Of a stretch of 64,000 bases of DNA, positions 21,870 to 34,870 are shown piece by piece. Source of the stretch: Calonectria ilicicola. Taxonomy: Eukaryota; Ascomycota; Sordariomycetes; Hypocreales; Nectriaceae. A model generated the notes under the pieces. The model was not told the DNA's origin. It worked only from the letters and a program-made list of their open reading frames with translations, and made no database searches. Numbering within the stretch: position 1 is the stretch's first letter; every line of letters begins with the position of its first letter. The translations under genes and the position numbers were made by a program. The stretch covers positions 5,332,001 through 5,396,000 of the forward strand of contig CP085825.1 in assembly GCA_020809705.1 (NCBI GenBank), in the 5' to 3' direction.

Positions 21870-24800
21870 CATAATAACTATATTATATAATAAAAAGAGT
21901 AAAAGGCTTTTATTACAGTTAGCTAATATTAATATTATATATATATATAGTATATATATAATTTTATATATAATTACTTATATAATCTATAATAATATTC
22001 CCTTTTTTAAGTTTATTTAATTTTTTAAATTATAATTATTTTCTTTTAAGTTTATAATTAGAATATATAATTTATATATTTTAATTTTTTTAATAATTTT
22101 TATTATTTATTTATTATTTATATTAATTTTTAATTTATTAAGTAGATTTATTATTTATTTTAAATATTTAATTTTATTATTATATTTATTATATTTTATT
22201 TTAATAGATTTATTATTTTATTTATTTTAAAAGATTTATTTTAAATATTTAAAATTATATTTTATATTTAAAGTAAAAGGTTTAATTAATTTAAGTATTT
22301 TTAGTAAAATCTTTTTATTAATTTTTTTAAATTTTTTAAATTAGTTTTTAATTATTATATAAATTTATTTTAATATTTTTATTTAATTAAATAAATTAAT
22401 TTTTTATTATTTTTATTATAAATATTTAAAATATTTTTAAATTTTTAATATTTTTTAATATTTTTTTTAATTATTTTATTATATTATTTATTTTATAATA
22501 TTTTAATATTTATTTTTATTAATTTTATTTTATTTCAGAATTATAAATAATTTATGAATATAAACTTTTAATATGTAAAAATTATTATTAATTTTTAAAT
22601 TTAAAAATAAATTAATAATTATTATTTTTTTATATATTTTTAATATTTTAAATAAATTATTTTATTTATTATTTTATTTCTTTTTTAATTAATTTATTAT
22701 AATATTTTTTAAATTTACTATTATTAAATTATTTTTTTTAAATTTAAATATTTTTATATAATAAATATTTATATTATTTTTATATTATTTTTATAATTAT
22801 TTTATTAATATTTAAAATTATATTAAAAATTTTTTAAATTATATTATTATAATATTTATTTTAATATATTTTTATTTTATTTATTCTATTAAATTTAATA
22901 AATAAAAGATAAATAATTTTATTTTAATTTATAAATTAAATTTATAATTAACAAAGAAAAATAATATCTTTATTATTTTATTTACTTAATTATTTATAAT
23001 AAATTTAATTAAAAAAACTAATTAATTTAATTATTTTAAATAAAATTAATAAATATATAAAAATATTTATTTATTATAATATTAATAATTTTTATTTAAT
23101 TATTTATTTTTAAATAAAAAATCAAATTAATATATAATTTAATTCTTAATTATTTATTAAATTATTTTTAAAATATAAAAATAAATATTAACTTTTTAAT
23201 ATTATAAAATTAAATATATTATATAATTTATAAATATTTTAAATAAAATATTTTATTAATTTCTTTATATTTAATATAAAAATAAATATTAAATATTATA
23301 TTTTTATTAATTTATTTATTATTATTAAAATATATTAATAGATTTTATTATTTTAAGTATACTTTAATAGTTTAATAATATAATTTATAAATATATTTAT
23401 TTATATATAAAATAATATACTTAATAATTTAAGAAAATCTAATAATATATTATATAGTATTTTTATTTAATTATAAAATAAATATCTTTTTATAAATTTT
23501 ATAATAAAATATAATATTTTAAGCTATTAATAATTATAATTTATAAAATTAATTATTTTAATATAATTTAAATAGCTTATTAAGCTTAATATATATATTC
23601 TATATATTATAATATAATACAAATTAAAATAATTTAATATAAAAATATAATTATAAAAATAAATTAAATTTTTAATAATCTTATATTCTATTTTATTATA
23701 TTTTAATTTATTTTATAGTTATTTAAATTATTTTATAGTATTCAATTTTATAATACTTTTATTATTTTTATTATTAACTTATTATAATTATATTCTTTAT
23801 ATATAAAATTAATTAAAATAATTTAATTAATATTAATTATTATAAATATAAAATATTCTTTATTATTATTATTCTTTACTTATTTAAATAATTCTTTTAT
23901 TATTATAAGATTTAGTTTTTTTTAAAAAGGATTATATATTTTTAATTTTAAATATATTTATTATTACTATTTATAGGTTTTATTTTTAAAAATTAGCTAA
24001 AAGTATTTAATTATTATTCCTTTAATATTTTAATAATAGTTAAGAGTTTTTTATTATAAATTTTATAATTATATTTTATTATATTATATTTTAAAGAAAA
24101 AAATATAATAAAATAAAGTCTTTTATTCTTATTATATTATAATAATATACCTTCTAGTACTTAATTTAATATATTTATTTTTGTTATTATATATTTTTTA
24201 TAATTATAATAAATAAATATAAATGTTTATATAAATTCCCTTTTTAATTATTTAAAGTATTTTATTTAAATATTAATTTATTTTTATTTCTTTTTTTTAA
24301 TAATCATATTATTTATTTAATAATTAAAAAATAACCTTAAATAAATCTTTAATAAAAATTTATAAATTTAAAAAATTATTATAATTACTTAATTAATAAA
24401 AATATTTATTAATTAATAATAACTTTAATTTTTTCTAAATTTATAATAAAACTATTAATAAATATAATAAAACTAAGGTATTTTATTCTTATTATATAAA
24501 ACTTAGATTTCTTAATATTAATTTATAAGCTTATTTTTTTTAACCTTTTAATTATTTTATATATATACTTTATATATTTAATTTTTATTTTATTATAAAT
24601 AAATATATTATTTAAATAAATTATATAATATTTATTAAATATATTATAAAGAATATAATTAATATAATTTTAAAATATTATTAATATATTATATAAGTTA
24701 AATAATATTACTAATATCTTATAAAGATTAAACTAAATAATAAATACTATTATCTACTTATATTCTTTTATAATTTAAATTTAATATAAAATCTTATATT

Positions 24801-26040
24801 ATAAATAAAGTTAAATATTTTATAAATTAAAAATAATAAGTATTTATTTTTAATAGTAATTATATTAAATTTTTAGTAGTTTTAGTAAATATATATTCTA
24901 TTACTTAACTTAACTATTAAAAGTAATAGTATAATAGCAAATAATAATAATTCTTTAATAAAGCCTTTCATAAGTATTTTATTTATTTATTTTTTAATAT
25001 ATTTAAATTTATTTAATAAAAATATTTAATTCTTTTAATATAATATCTCTTTTTAAAAATAAGTTTAATTTTATAATTTTAAAATTTATATAGTAGAAGG
25101 ATATTTATATTTTATTTTAAAAAATACTTTAAAAAATAATAAAACTTTTATAATAATCTTTTCTTAATTTCTTTAATTATAAGATTTATTTTAGTATTAA
25201 GGAATTTATTTATATTAATTTAAATAATCTTTTAATATAATATTTTAGATTTTATAATCTTTTTTAGATTTATTTATAAAATATTATAAAAATATAAATT
25301 AAAGATTTTATATATTTCTTTTATTATATAATTATTTATTATAATCTATTAAAAAGATTTCTTTTATAATTATAAAACCTTTAATAAGTTTTATAAAAGT
25401 TTATTAAATATCTATTCAATTTTTTCTTCTTTAATTAATTATTATAATTTTAATAAATAGATTATTATTACTTTTATTCCTTTTTATTTATAAAATTATA
25501 TAAAATTACTTATTTTAATAATTTAAATACTATATAGATTTAGTATAAGTATTTAATTTAATTTATTTTTTAATTTTTTTATTTATAATTATTATTTATT
25601 TAGCCTTAAATAGTATAAGCTTATAAAAAATTAAATTAATAATAAATATTTTTAAGCTTTTTATTTTAATATTTAATTACTTTAATCTTTATTAAATTTA
25701 TTAATTAATTTTATAAAAATCTTATTTATATTATTATCTTTAATAAAAACTTTTTAATAATTATAATTTCAAGTATGTATTATAATACCTAAAAATATAT
25801 TATAATTAATTTCTAATATTTTTTAAAATAAATATTTATATAGATAGTATTTAAATTTAAAGGTAAGCTATCTTTATAGCTAATTATAATCTGAATTATA
25901 GTAATCTAGCTATAATAGATTAAGAATAATTAATTCACTTTTTTTAGGTTCATAATAAATATAAATAAGATCTTTATATAATTTTTAATAAATAATTAAG
26001 TAATAAAATAATATAAAATTATAAATTATATTATACTATT
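21870..26040 (-). mobile_element. Heavily decayed Ty3/gypsy retroelement remnant
   Basis: On the minus strand at about 25140-24930 a reading with stops can be followed: FLKYFLK, NINILLLY, then NYKIKL. It matches the pre-RT block of gypsy polymerases (FxxVFSK, ADxLPPHR, DHxIxL), with stops where glutamine codons are expected. The following sequence keeps the length and leucine spacing of the RT entry region but no RT core motif survives clearly. LTRs were not identified. Borders are approximate and defined by the family B copies on either side (ending 21850, starting 26065). Confidence 0.45.
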
Positions 26041-26064
26041 AGTAAGGTAGATAGTAGATATCTT

Positions 26065-26277
26065 AGCTATATCTATATATATATAAGGGTTTTTTTTAGT
26101 GTATATTTAAAAGAGGTTTATTTAAGTATATATTACTATATCCCTAGCTAGTAGAAAATTCTTTTATTATATAGGATTTCTAGTTATTAAGGTTTTTTTA
26201 TCTTATATTACCTTTAAGTCTTATAATCTTATTAGTATCTTTCTTTCTTAAAAGGAAGAAAATAACTATATAAAAGA
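26065..26277 (+). repeat. Family B element, left part missing
   Basis: Carries only the last 210 bp (ATATCTTAGCTATAT to AACTATATAAAAGAT). Together with 11625-11870 it shows copies that lack the left part but keep the same right end. Confidence 0.7.
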
Positions 26278-26289
26278 TATCTTATATAA

Positions 26290-27425
26290 ATGATTTTTTA
26301 TTATTAAAAAGTTATTATAAGTATTCCTATTTTTATATAACTAATACTTTAATCTTTTCTTTTTAAAGTAATTATAAAGATTATAAAAGTAAATACTAAG
26401 GTAATTTATATCTTATTATAAAAGAAAAAATAGTATATTTATTAGTATAATATAAAATAAGATAGTTTTAAATAGTGTTTTTATATTAATTATACTTAAT
26501 AATAAATATAGAATTCCTTTTTAAAATTAATATTAGTTTCTTTAACTTTTAATATATTTAGTTTTATATATATATTACTTAATTATTATAATATAAGGAA
26601 TTACTTCTAGTTATTAATTAAGATTTTTATAGCTTTAATATTAAAAATAATATTTTAGAATTTATATAAATTATAATAATTATTAAATATAAACTTTAAT
26701 ATTTTCTTTTTTAATTTTTTATTAAAGTTATAAAAAAGATTTTTATATATAAAATAATAAAAAATTATTTAATTAATAAATATATTTAAAATAAGTTATA
26801 TATTAATATTATTAATAATATTTATTAAATATTAAAATATATAATTATTATTTCTTACTAAGAAAAGTTAGTATTAAAGTGATATATTATAAAATATATT
26901 AAATTTCTTTTCTAATAAAATATATAAGACTTTTATCTTAATATTCCTTTTAAACTTTAATTTTTTTTAAGTAGGCTTTTAGCTAGCTTTATTAACTTTA
27001 ACTATAATAAAGAGTAGTTTATTAAGTTATTAGTAGTTCTTTTAAAGTTTTTTAAGAAACTTAATCTTTTAATAGTATAATTAGATATTTATATTTAATT
27101 TTATTAATAAGAATTAAAGGAGCTTTAATTAATTATTAATAAAGTTTATTATTTTTTAAGTTATTTTAAAATATATATAAAATCTAACTTTAAAAATCTT
27201 ATAATTTAATATTATAAATTATATTATTATTTATTAATATAAAAGAAATAAATTATTATTTTAAGATATTTATATAATTTATATATTAACTTTATTAAAA
27301 TATAATCAAATAAGTTTTATTTTTTTTTAAATTATTTAAGTATAAGATTTAAATATATTTTTTATATTAATAAATTTAAAGATTTTTAATTTTTTTATTA
27401 ATTATTAATTAAAAATAAATAATAA
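26290..27425. other. Decayed AT-rich sequence, unassigned
   Basis: No element ends recognised. The stretch at 26863-26900 closely resembles 9874-9905, just downstream of the DDHD gene (AAGAAAAGTTAGTATTAAAG), so at least this part is a dispersed repeat. Confidence 0.4.
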
Positions 27426-27429
27426 TATA

Positions 27430-28015
27430 AATATAATTTATTTAATAATTATATTTTTATTAAATATTAAATAAAAAAAAGCACTTTTAATTACTTAAAT
27501 AAATACTATTTAATCCTTCTTTTTCTTTAATCTTAAAATTATCTTTTTTAATTTTTATAAATAAATTTTATTTCTTTTTAAATTTTAATTAATATTTAAT
27601 ATATAATATAAAAAATAATTATATATAAAAAATATTATTAATATATTTTTTAATAAATAAATAATTTTAATTATAAAAAATATAATATTTAAATAATATT
27701 ATATTAAAAATAATAAAAAATATATATTAAGATTTATAATTTTAATAAATAAAATTATTTTAAATATAATTATTTAAATTTTTATAAAAGTAATTTTATT
27801 ATAAATTAATTATATTTTATTATAAATTAATTATATTTTATTATAAATTAATTATATTTTATTATAAATTAATTATATTTTATTATAAATTAATTATATT
27901 TTATTATAAATTAATTATATTTTAATTAAATAAATTATATAATTAATTTTAATTATATTTATTATTATTATAATTTTAAAGCTCTTTTTAAATTAAAGCT
28001 TATAATTCATTAAAA
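27430..28015 (-). repeat. Family A element with internal 21-bp tandem array
   Basis: Left side shows ATTAAATATTAAATAAAAAA and the GCACTTTTAATTACTTAAAT word, right side AAGCTTATAATTCATTAAAAT, both family A ends in minus orientation. The internal array is annotated separately. Confidence 0.7.
27784..27925. repeat. Tandem array, unit about 21 bp, six to seven copies
   Basis: Repeats of TTTATTATAAATTAATTATA inside a family A element, at the position corresponding to the 18-bp array at 10794-10890. The same family A site has therefore expanded in two separate copies with different unit lengths. Confidence 0.88.
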
Positions 28016-28019
28016 TAAG

Positions 28020-30653
28020 AAAATCTTTTTTTAAATTTTTTAAGCTTTTTATAATAAAATTAAAATAAACTTTATAAAAGTTTTATATAAAATAATTAAT
28101 AATTTAAAACTTTATAATTAAAAAATAATAAAATAAAATAAAATACTTATTAAATTAGGTTTTTTACATTTTTTAAAAAAATCCTTTTTAAAAACTTGAA
28201 TTTTTTATATACTTAATAAATATATAATAAGCCTTTAACTAAAATTATATAAACTTAGATTTATAATTTAATAAAAGATTTTAAAAAAACTTTAAATATA
28301 ATCTTTAATTCTTTTTAATTTATATTAAAAAAAGCTAATATTTTTAAATTATTATTAAAGGTATTTTTTATAATATAATTAATAAGCTCTTTTAATAAAA
28401 GAATTATATTAATTATATTATAAGTAGAATTTTATTTAATAGAATTATTTATTTAAATTAGCTTTCTTTTAATATATAAAATATATATAATATAAAAAAC
28501 TTATTTAAAGAAATAATTTTTTTATTAAAAGAAGAATTAAAAAATCATTCTTTTTTATATTTTTTATTTCTTCTTTTAATAATATTTTTCTTCTTATATA
28601 TATTTAATTATACTAACTAATTTTCTTAATTAATTAATAAAGTCTAGAAAAACTTAATATTAATATAATTTAATATAGATTTTTTAATAAAAAAACTTAC
28701 TATTAATATTTATTTTTTTTATTTCTTTTAATTTAAAATTTTTATAAAAATTACATTTATATAATTAAATAATTTAATTTTTATAGAATTAAAAGAAATA
28801 AATTCTTTTAATATATCTTAAATTATTATATTTAATATATAATTAATATAATAGTTAATTTTATCTTAGTTAGGCGAATTATATAGCTAAACTTAATTGT
28901 ATTTACCACTATTATAACTTTAAAGCTCCCTTTAAATTAAAGCCTATGATTTACTAAAATAATTAATATAATAAATATTATTTATAAAATTTATGTTAAA
29001 ATTATTTTTATAAATAATTTTGAATATATTTATAAATTAATTATTATTATATATATAATCTCTAGTAATATTATAAATAAATAAATTAATTATAATTAAA
29101 ATAAATATTATATATATATTTAAATAAAGATTATATATATACTTAAATAAAGATTATATACATATTTAAATAAATGTTATCTATATATTTAAATAAATAA
29201 ATAATATAGATAAATTTAAATAAATAAATAATATATATATAAATTTAAATAAAAAAACAAAATATTAATTGAAAAATATTTTTTAAAATTAAATTAAAAT
29301 ATATAATTAAAAAATTAAAAAATTCTTTATATATATAAAGTCTAATATAATTTTTAATTAATTTATTAAAATCTAAAAATATATATTAAGATATTTAAAC
29401 TATAATAAAAAATAATATAAATAGAATATAAAATAAATACCTATTAATTTATATTTTAATTAAAAGTTTTTAAAAATATACACTAATATAATATTTAAAT
29501 AAGTATTTTAATTATTAGTAGTTTAAATATTAGAAATTAAGGAAAAATATTTTAAGAAATTAATATTAATTATTAAATTAGAATTTAATTTAATTAAGTT
29601 ATTTTTATAATTTTTATTTAAAATATTTTTTACTTTTTATTTATTTATAAAAGATAAATTTTTATAAAGAATTAATTATATATTTATTTAAAAAGTAAAA
29701 TATAATAAATAAAATAAAAAGAACTTCCTTATTATAATAAAATAATAAATTTAAAAAGGATTTAAAATTTAAAAGCTTAAAACATAAATTATTTTCTATA
29801 AGAAAATATAAAATCTTATTTAAAGCTTTTCCTTCTTTAAAATCTTTTTTAATTTTTTTTAATCTTTTTAATTAAATGAAAAAAAACCTTTTTAATATTA
29901 AAATTATTAATTTTTATAAAGGAAATTAGTTTAAAAATTTAATTACAAATAATAATAAACTTACTACTTTTTTTTTTTAGAATTTTTATTAAAAGTAATA
30001 TTAAGATATTTAACTTTATAATACTTAGTTAAATTAGATTCTTAAAATCTCTTTACATTAGTTATAATAAAATAATTATAATTAAAAAGAATTAGTATAT
30101 AATTTATATATAATTAATAAAAAGAATTAAATATATATATATATATACTTAGTATAAGAAAGTTTTATTTATCTTTCTTTAAAAAAGTTTATAAGTAATA
30201 AAGATTTAATAAATAAACTTTCTTTAATAATATATATTTTAAATTTATTAGTTTTTTTAATTTAAAATTAGTTTTATTATAAAATCAATTAGAAAAATTA
30301 GATATAATAAAATTAGTTAAAATAAAATTATTTTTAATAATAAAAGAAGAAGTTATATTAGTTTTAAAAAAACTATCTTTTTTAAAATTATTTTTAGATT
30401 TATTATAGTTAAAAGAAGCTATTTTTAAGAATATAAAAATATACATTTTTAAATATATAAAAGATTTTAATATATATAAAAAAAGATAATACTAAAAAAA
30501 GAAAAGAAAATTATATAGAAATATTTAAACTTTTATTTTATAATATAATAATATGATTTTTAGTTAATTTATAATATTATAATATAATTTTTAATTAATT
30601 TATAATAAATAGTATAATTTTTATTTAAGCTATTTTAAGAAAATAATTAAATA
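28020..30653 (-). pseudogene. hAT transposase remnant, minus strand (copy 3)
   Basis: Read on the minus strand it follows the complete hAT element in order: 30450-30300 matches the transposase start (AAAAATAGCTTCTTTTAACT against AAAAATGGCTTCTTCTAGCT, the ATG changed to ATA), 29580-29380 matches 17755-17930, and 28370-28020 matches 18690-19020. It is interrupted by a family A fragment at 28860-28970 and cut at the right by another hAT-type end at 30654. The C-terminal third is missing. Confidence 0.75.
28860..28970 (-). repeat. Family A end fragment, unusually well preserved
   Basis: About 105 bp of the family A terminal region inside hAT copy 3. It keeps GGCGAATTATATAGC and GCTCCC words that are AT in nearly all other copies, so it gives the best local view of the undecayed family A end. 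Confidence 0.7.
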
Positions 30654-30840
30654 CAAGGTTATGATTTTAGTTTGTAGTTTAGTTTTTAGTTTTAACTAAC
30701 TAAACTAATTGTAGTTTTAGTTAACTAAAAACTAAAGCTTGTAGTTTATAGTTTAGTTGTAGTTTTCTTTTAATTTATAGTTTAGTTTTAGTTTAATTGT
30801 AGTTTTTTTTAATTTATTATTTAATTTTTATTTTTTAAAA
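30654..30840 (+). repeat. Terminus of a second hAT-type element
   Basis: Starts CAAGGTTATGATTTTAG, close to the terminal repeat of the complete hAT element, followed by dense subterminal repeats of a different word (TAGTTTGTAGTTTAG). The preceding 8 bp ATTAAATA (30646-30653) would be its target duplication. It lies within the 5' region of hAT copy 3. The opposite end was not found, so the element is truncated, or its other end is too decayed. Confidence 0.65.
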
Positions 30841-30884
30841 TAATAACAAAAATAATATTTATATAATTATAAATATAAATAAAA

Positions 30885-31064
30885 AATAATAATAAAATTA
30901 ATATAATAAAATAATTAAAATAATTATATAATAATAATAAAATTAATATAATAAAATAATTAGATTAATTATATAATAATAATAAAATTAATATAATAAA
31001 ATAATTAAATTAATTAGATAATAATAATAAAATTAATATAATGAAATAATTAAAATAATTATAT
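30885..31064. repeat. Tandem array, four copies of a 45-bp unit
   Basis: Four consecutive 45-bp units beginning AATAATAATAAAATTAATAT, differing at a handful of sites (mostly A/G or A/T). It lies just inside the hAT-type terminus. Confidence 0.9.
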
Positions 31065-31607
31065 ACTTAAAATAATAATAAATTTAATACAAGATATGGT
31101 AAATAGCTCTATTTACATATTAAGTCTTAAAGAACACAATTATAAGAGAAAGTATTAGTAATATAATTTAATAAGAGAAGATATTAACTTTTTAATAAGA
31201 TTTAGAGAGACTAAGGCTAAAAATCTAGAATTTATTTATAAAGATTATATACTAATTTTTATAATTATAAATATATTTATTAGATTAAAATAATTATAAT
31301 TATCTTATAAATAATTTTTTATTATTTATTTTAAGATCTTTTAAAAATAAAAAAATATTTAATAAAATTAAAAATAAAAATAATTTCAATAATTTTATTA
31401 AAGATAATACATTTATTCATTAAAAAAAATAAAGAACTTACTTTACTTTAATATAATTATTAATAAAGCTTTTTAATACTATCTAGCTATTAATCTTTCT
31501 TTAAAAAAAATAATATTATTAAAAGAAATTAATATTATGGATTATTATATTTTAAATAATATAATTATTAATTATTTTATATAAATAATCTATTATAATA
31601 AAATAAT

Positions 31608-32362
31608 TTTAGTAAACTATAGGCTCTAATCTAAAGAAAGCTTTAAAGTTATAATAATAATAAATATAATTAAATTTAACTATATAATTTATCTAATAAA
31701 AATATAATTAACTTTATAATAAAATTACTTTTATAAAAACTTAAATAATTATATTTAAAATATTTTTTTTTATTAAAATTATAAATTTTAATATATATTT
31801 TTTATTATTTTTAATATAATATTATTTAAATATTATATTTTTTATAATTAAAATTATTTATTTATTAAAAAATATATTAATAATATTTTTTTATATATAA
31901 TTATTTTTTATATTATATATTAAATATTAATTAAAATTTATTAAAAATAAATTAAATACAAATTTTAAAATTAATTTTATAATTTATTAAAAAATAAAAT
32001 TTATTATATATAAATTTTAAATATTTTATATTTTTATTAATAATTTTAATATAAATAATTAAAAATCTATTAAAAAAAAGTATTAAATTTTAAAAAGAAT
32101 AATATAAAAATATAATAAATTTAAATTTAAAAATTTAAATTTAAAAAAAAAACTTTTATAATAAATATTATTAATAATAAATATAAGAATTAAATAAATA
32201 AGATTTGAAAAGAAGTAAGATTTATTTATAAAGATTAAGAAAGATAATAAATAAATTTTATATAGATTTTAAGATTAAGGAAAAAGGAGAGTCAAATAAT
32301 ATTTATCTAAGTAATTAAAAGTACTTTTTTTTATTTAATATTTAGTAAAAATATAATTATTA
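31608..32362 (+). repeat. Family A element, long form (755 bp) with 16-bp target duplication
   Basis: Flanked by identical ATTATAATAAAATAAT at 31592-31607 and 32363-32378. Begins TTTAGTAAACTATAGGCTC and ends AAAAATATAATTATTA. The two ends are not inverted repeats and there is no poly-A tail or gene. A perfect 16-bp duplication suits target-primed (LINE/SINE-like) or similar staggered insertion rather than a classic TIR transposon. Confidence 0.85.
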
Positions 32363-32440
32363 ATTATAATAAAATAATATTTAAAGAATATTTAATTAGA
32401 TTTTATTTTAAGTATTAAATTAATATATAATAAAAATAGT

Positions 32441-33281
32441 CACTACTTATATCCTATTACACCAATTATATCCTATTAATTATTTAATTAAACTATTATT
32501 TATATTTCCTATTTTAGTACAATATCTATTTAAAAGCAATCTTTTCTTTCCTTTTTCTTTTATTATTATATATCTTTAACTATTTTATTTAATATATATA
32601 TCTATTTATAATCTTTATTATTTATTTTCTTTAAAAATCTTTTTTATTTATTATTTAAAAAAGATCTTTTATTTTTAAAATTAAATATTTTTAAATATTT
32701 TTAACTATTTTAAAATATTTTAAAATTAATTTTATTATTTATTATTATTTTTAAATAAAAACTTTATTTTTAAAAAATAAAATAAATTTTAATTTTATTA
32801 TTTATATTATTTATTTAATATATTTTTTTATTTTTTTAAAAATATTTAAAAATATCTTTAATTACTTAAATTAAACTAGATTTTATTAACTTAAATTAAT
32901 TAATTAATATATTTAATTATAAATTTACTTTTTAAAAGATTCTTATTAATATAAATAATATATTATTTATAAGTAAATATCTTAATTATATATATATATA
33001 TTTAAGATTATATATTTAAAGGTTTTTTTTATTATATATTTAAAAGAGATTTATTTAAATATATATTATTATATTTTTAGTTAGTAAAAAATTCTTCCTT
33101 TTATTATATAAGATTTCTAATTATTAAGGTTTTTTTATCTTATATTACCTTTAGGCTCTAGAGTTAGTATAAGGGCAATTATATTAATAGATGTAAAAGT
33201 CTATTATAAGGTATATCTTTAGGTTCTATAATCTTCTTAGCATCTTTCTTTCCTAAGAGAAAGAAAATAATTATATAAAAG
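32441..33281 (+). repeat. Family B element, full form (about 841 bp) with 15-16 bp target duplication
   Basis: Flanked by ATATAATAAAAATAG at 32425-32439 and 33282-33296. Begins CACTACTTATATCCTATTAC and ends TTATATAAAAG. Contains TTTCCTATTT, a CTTT-rich stretch, and near the right end AAGAGAAAGAAAATAA. No inverted ends and no coding frame seen. The CTATATAAAAG end word resembles a TATA box, but nothing else identifies it as an LTR. Confidence 0.85.
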
Positions 33282-33299
33282 ATATAATAAAAATAGTGT

Positions 33300-34600
33300 T
33301 TTATATTATTTATTATAATAAATAAATTATTATTAAAAAAGATTATTTTTTAATTTATTTAATTTAAAAGCTTTTAATTTTTATAATTATAATAAATTAT
33401 TATATAAATCTTCTATAATTATTATTAATACTAGTTAATAATAATTATATTAAAGTTAATATTTAATTTTAAGGTTATATAATTTAATTAATTTAATAAT
33501 TATAATTTAACCTTTATAATTAATTACCTAAATATAATAAGATTTATAATTTATAGATTAATAAGTTAAGCTTATATATTATTTAATATAATATTTTAAA
33601 GCTAATTATAATAATAATAACTATCTTTCTATTACTTTTATTTTACTTTATCTTAATATTAGCTAATTTAAATATTAAATTTATATAATAGTTATATATT
33701 AAAGTAATTAAGGCTATTAATAAGTATAATATATATTTATTTAATTATATTTTTATCTTTTGATAAATATTTAATTAAAATTAAATATTTATTATTAAAT
33801 AATATATTTATTTTAATTAAACTTTTTAATATTTTATTTATATAATAGATTATTATATTTTTTTAATTTATTTATAATATCTTATACAATATTTTAAATA
33901 ATATTATAAATATATTTAATTTTAATAAATTATTTAATTAATTTTATAAGTATTAAAAAGCTAAAGATTATACTTTTATTTAAAGAATTAATTAAAAAGC
34001 TATATTAGAATCTTAAAGTATATTATTTTATATTAATAATTTAAAATAAATAATAATTAATAAAAGATTATTAATAATTATAAATAATAAATTAATAAAT
34101 ATAATTTAATACTTTTAAATATATATAAAATAATTATTTAAATTAATAAATATTTATAATATATTATTTATAATTTTTAAATAATTTAAATATATTTTCT
34201 TTATATTTTATTATTAATTTAAAAATATAAAATCAATTTATAAATTAAATTCTAAAGATTTAATTTATATAAATAAAGAATAATTTAAGTATATTTTAAT
34301 TATTTATTATCTTTATAAAGGAAAATTAGTTGAAGTTTTAAAGTATTTAATAATTCTATATATTATTTATTAATATTTATAATTAGATTTTTTAATTTAT
34401 AAATATCTTTTTTATTATAAAGTAAGTTCTAAGCCTTATTTATTATTTTATTTTAATATAATAAAAGAAATAATATAGGATTTTTATTTTTAAAAATATT
34501 AATATTATATAAATATAAAATAAAATTAGCTTATTTTTTAAAAAATTGTTAGATTAAGTAATATATTTTAAATTAAGAATAGTATTCTTTAATTTATATT
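33300..34600. other. Decayed AT-rich sequence, unassigned
   Basis: No recognisable element ends, motif or gene. Composition resembles the other decayed transposon bodies. Confidence 0.4.
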
Positions 34601-34604
34601 AATC

Positions 34605-34870
34605 TTTTTTAAATATATATGTTACTATAAATGTTTTAAGTGTAACCACTGTTAATCTCAATCCTTATATAGGACGTGTTAAATATAAAGGGACTAGATC
34701 GTTTTACTTAAAGCCTTATTAACCTATTAAAAACCGGTATTAAGATAATAAGGAAGCTAACCAATGTATATAATAAACCTATACCCTAATAAATAAAAGA
34801 ATATATTAAAGCTTATAAGTTTTACTTAACAACTAAATATATCTATAACTATAATCTTATTAAAAAAATA
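34605..34870. repeat. Less decayed island, possible LTR remnant
   Basis: About 260 bp with clearly higher C/G content: TGTTACTATAAATG, AGTGTAACCACTG, TATATAGGACGTG, AAAACCGGTATTAAG and a GCTAACCAATG word. It starts with TG and lies beside a long decayed body (34870-37380), so it may be an LTR, but I found no second copy in the window. Confidence 0.35.

Noticed and set aside
32441..33281. Family B as solo LTRs, because of its TATA-like CTATATAAAAG end
   Set aside because: Target duplications are 14-16 bp rather than 4-6 bp, the TATA-like word is at the extreme end, and no internal retroelement region is bracketed by two copies.
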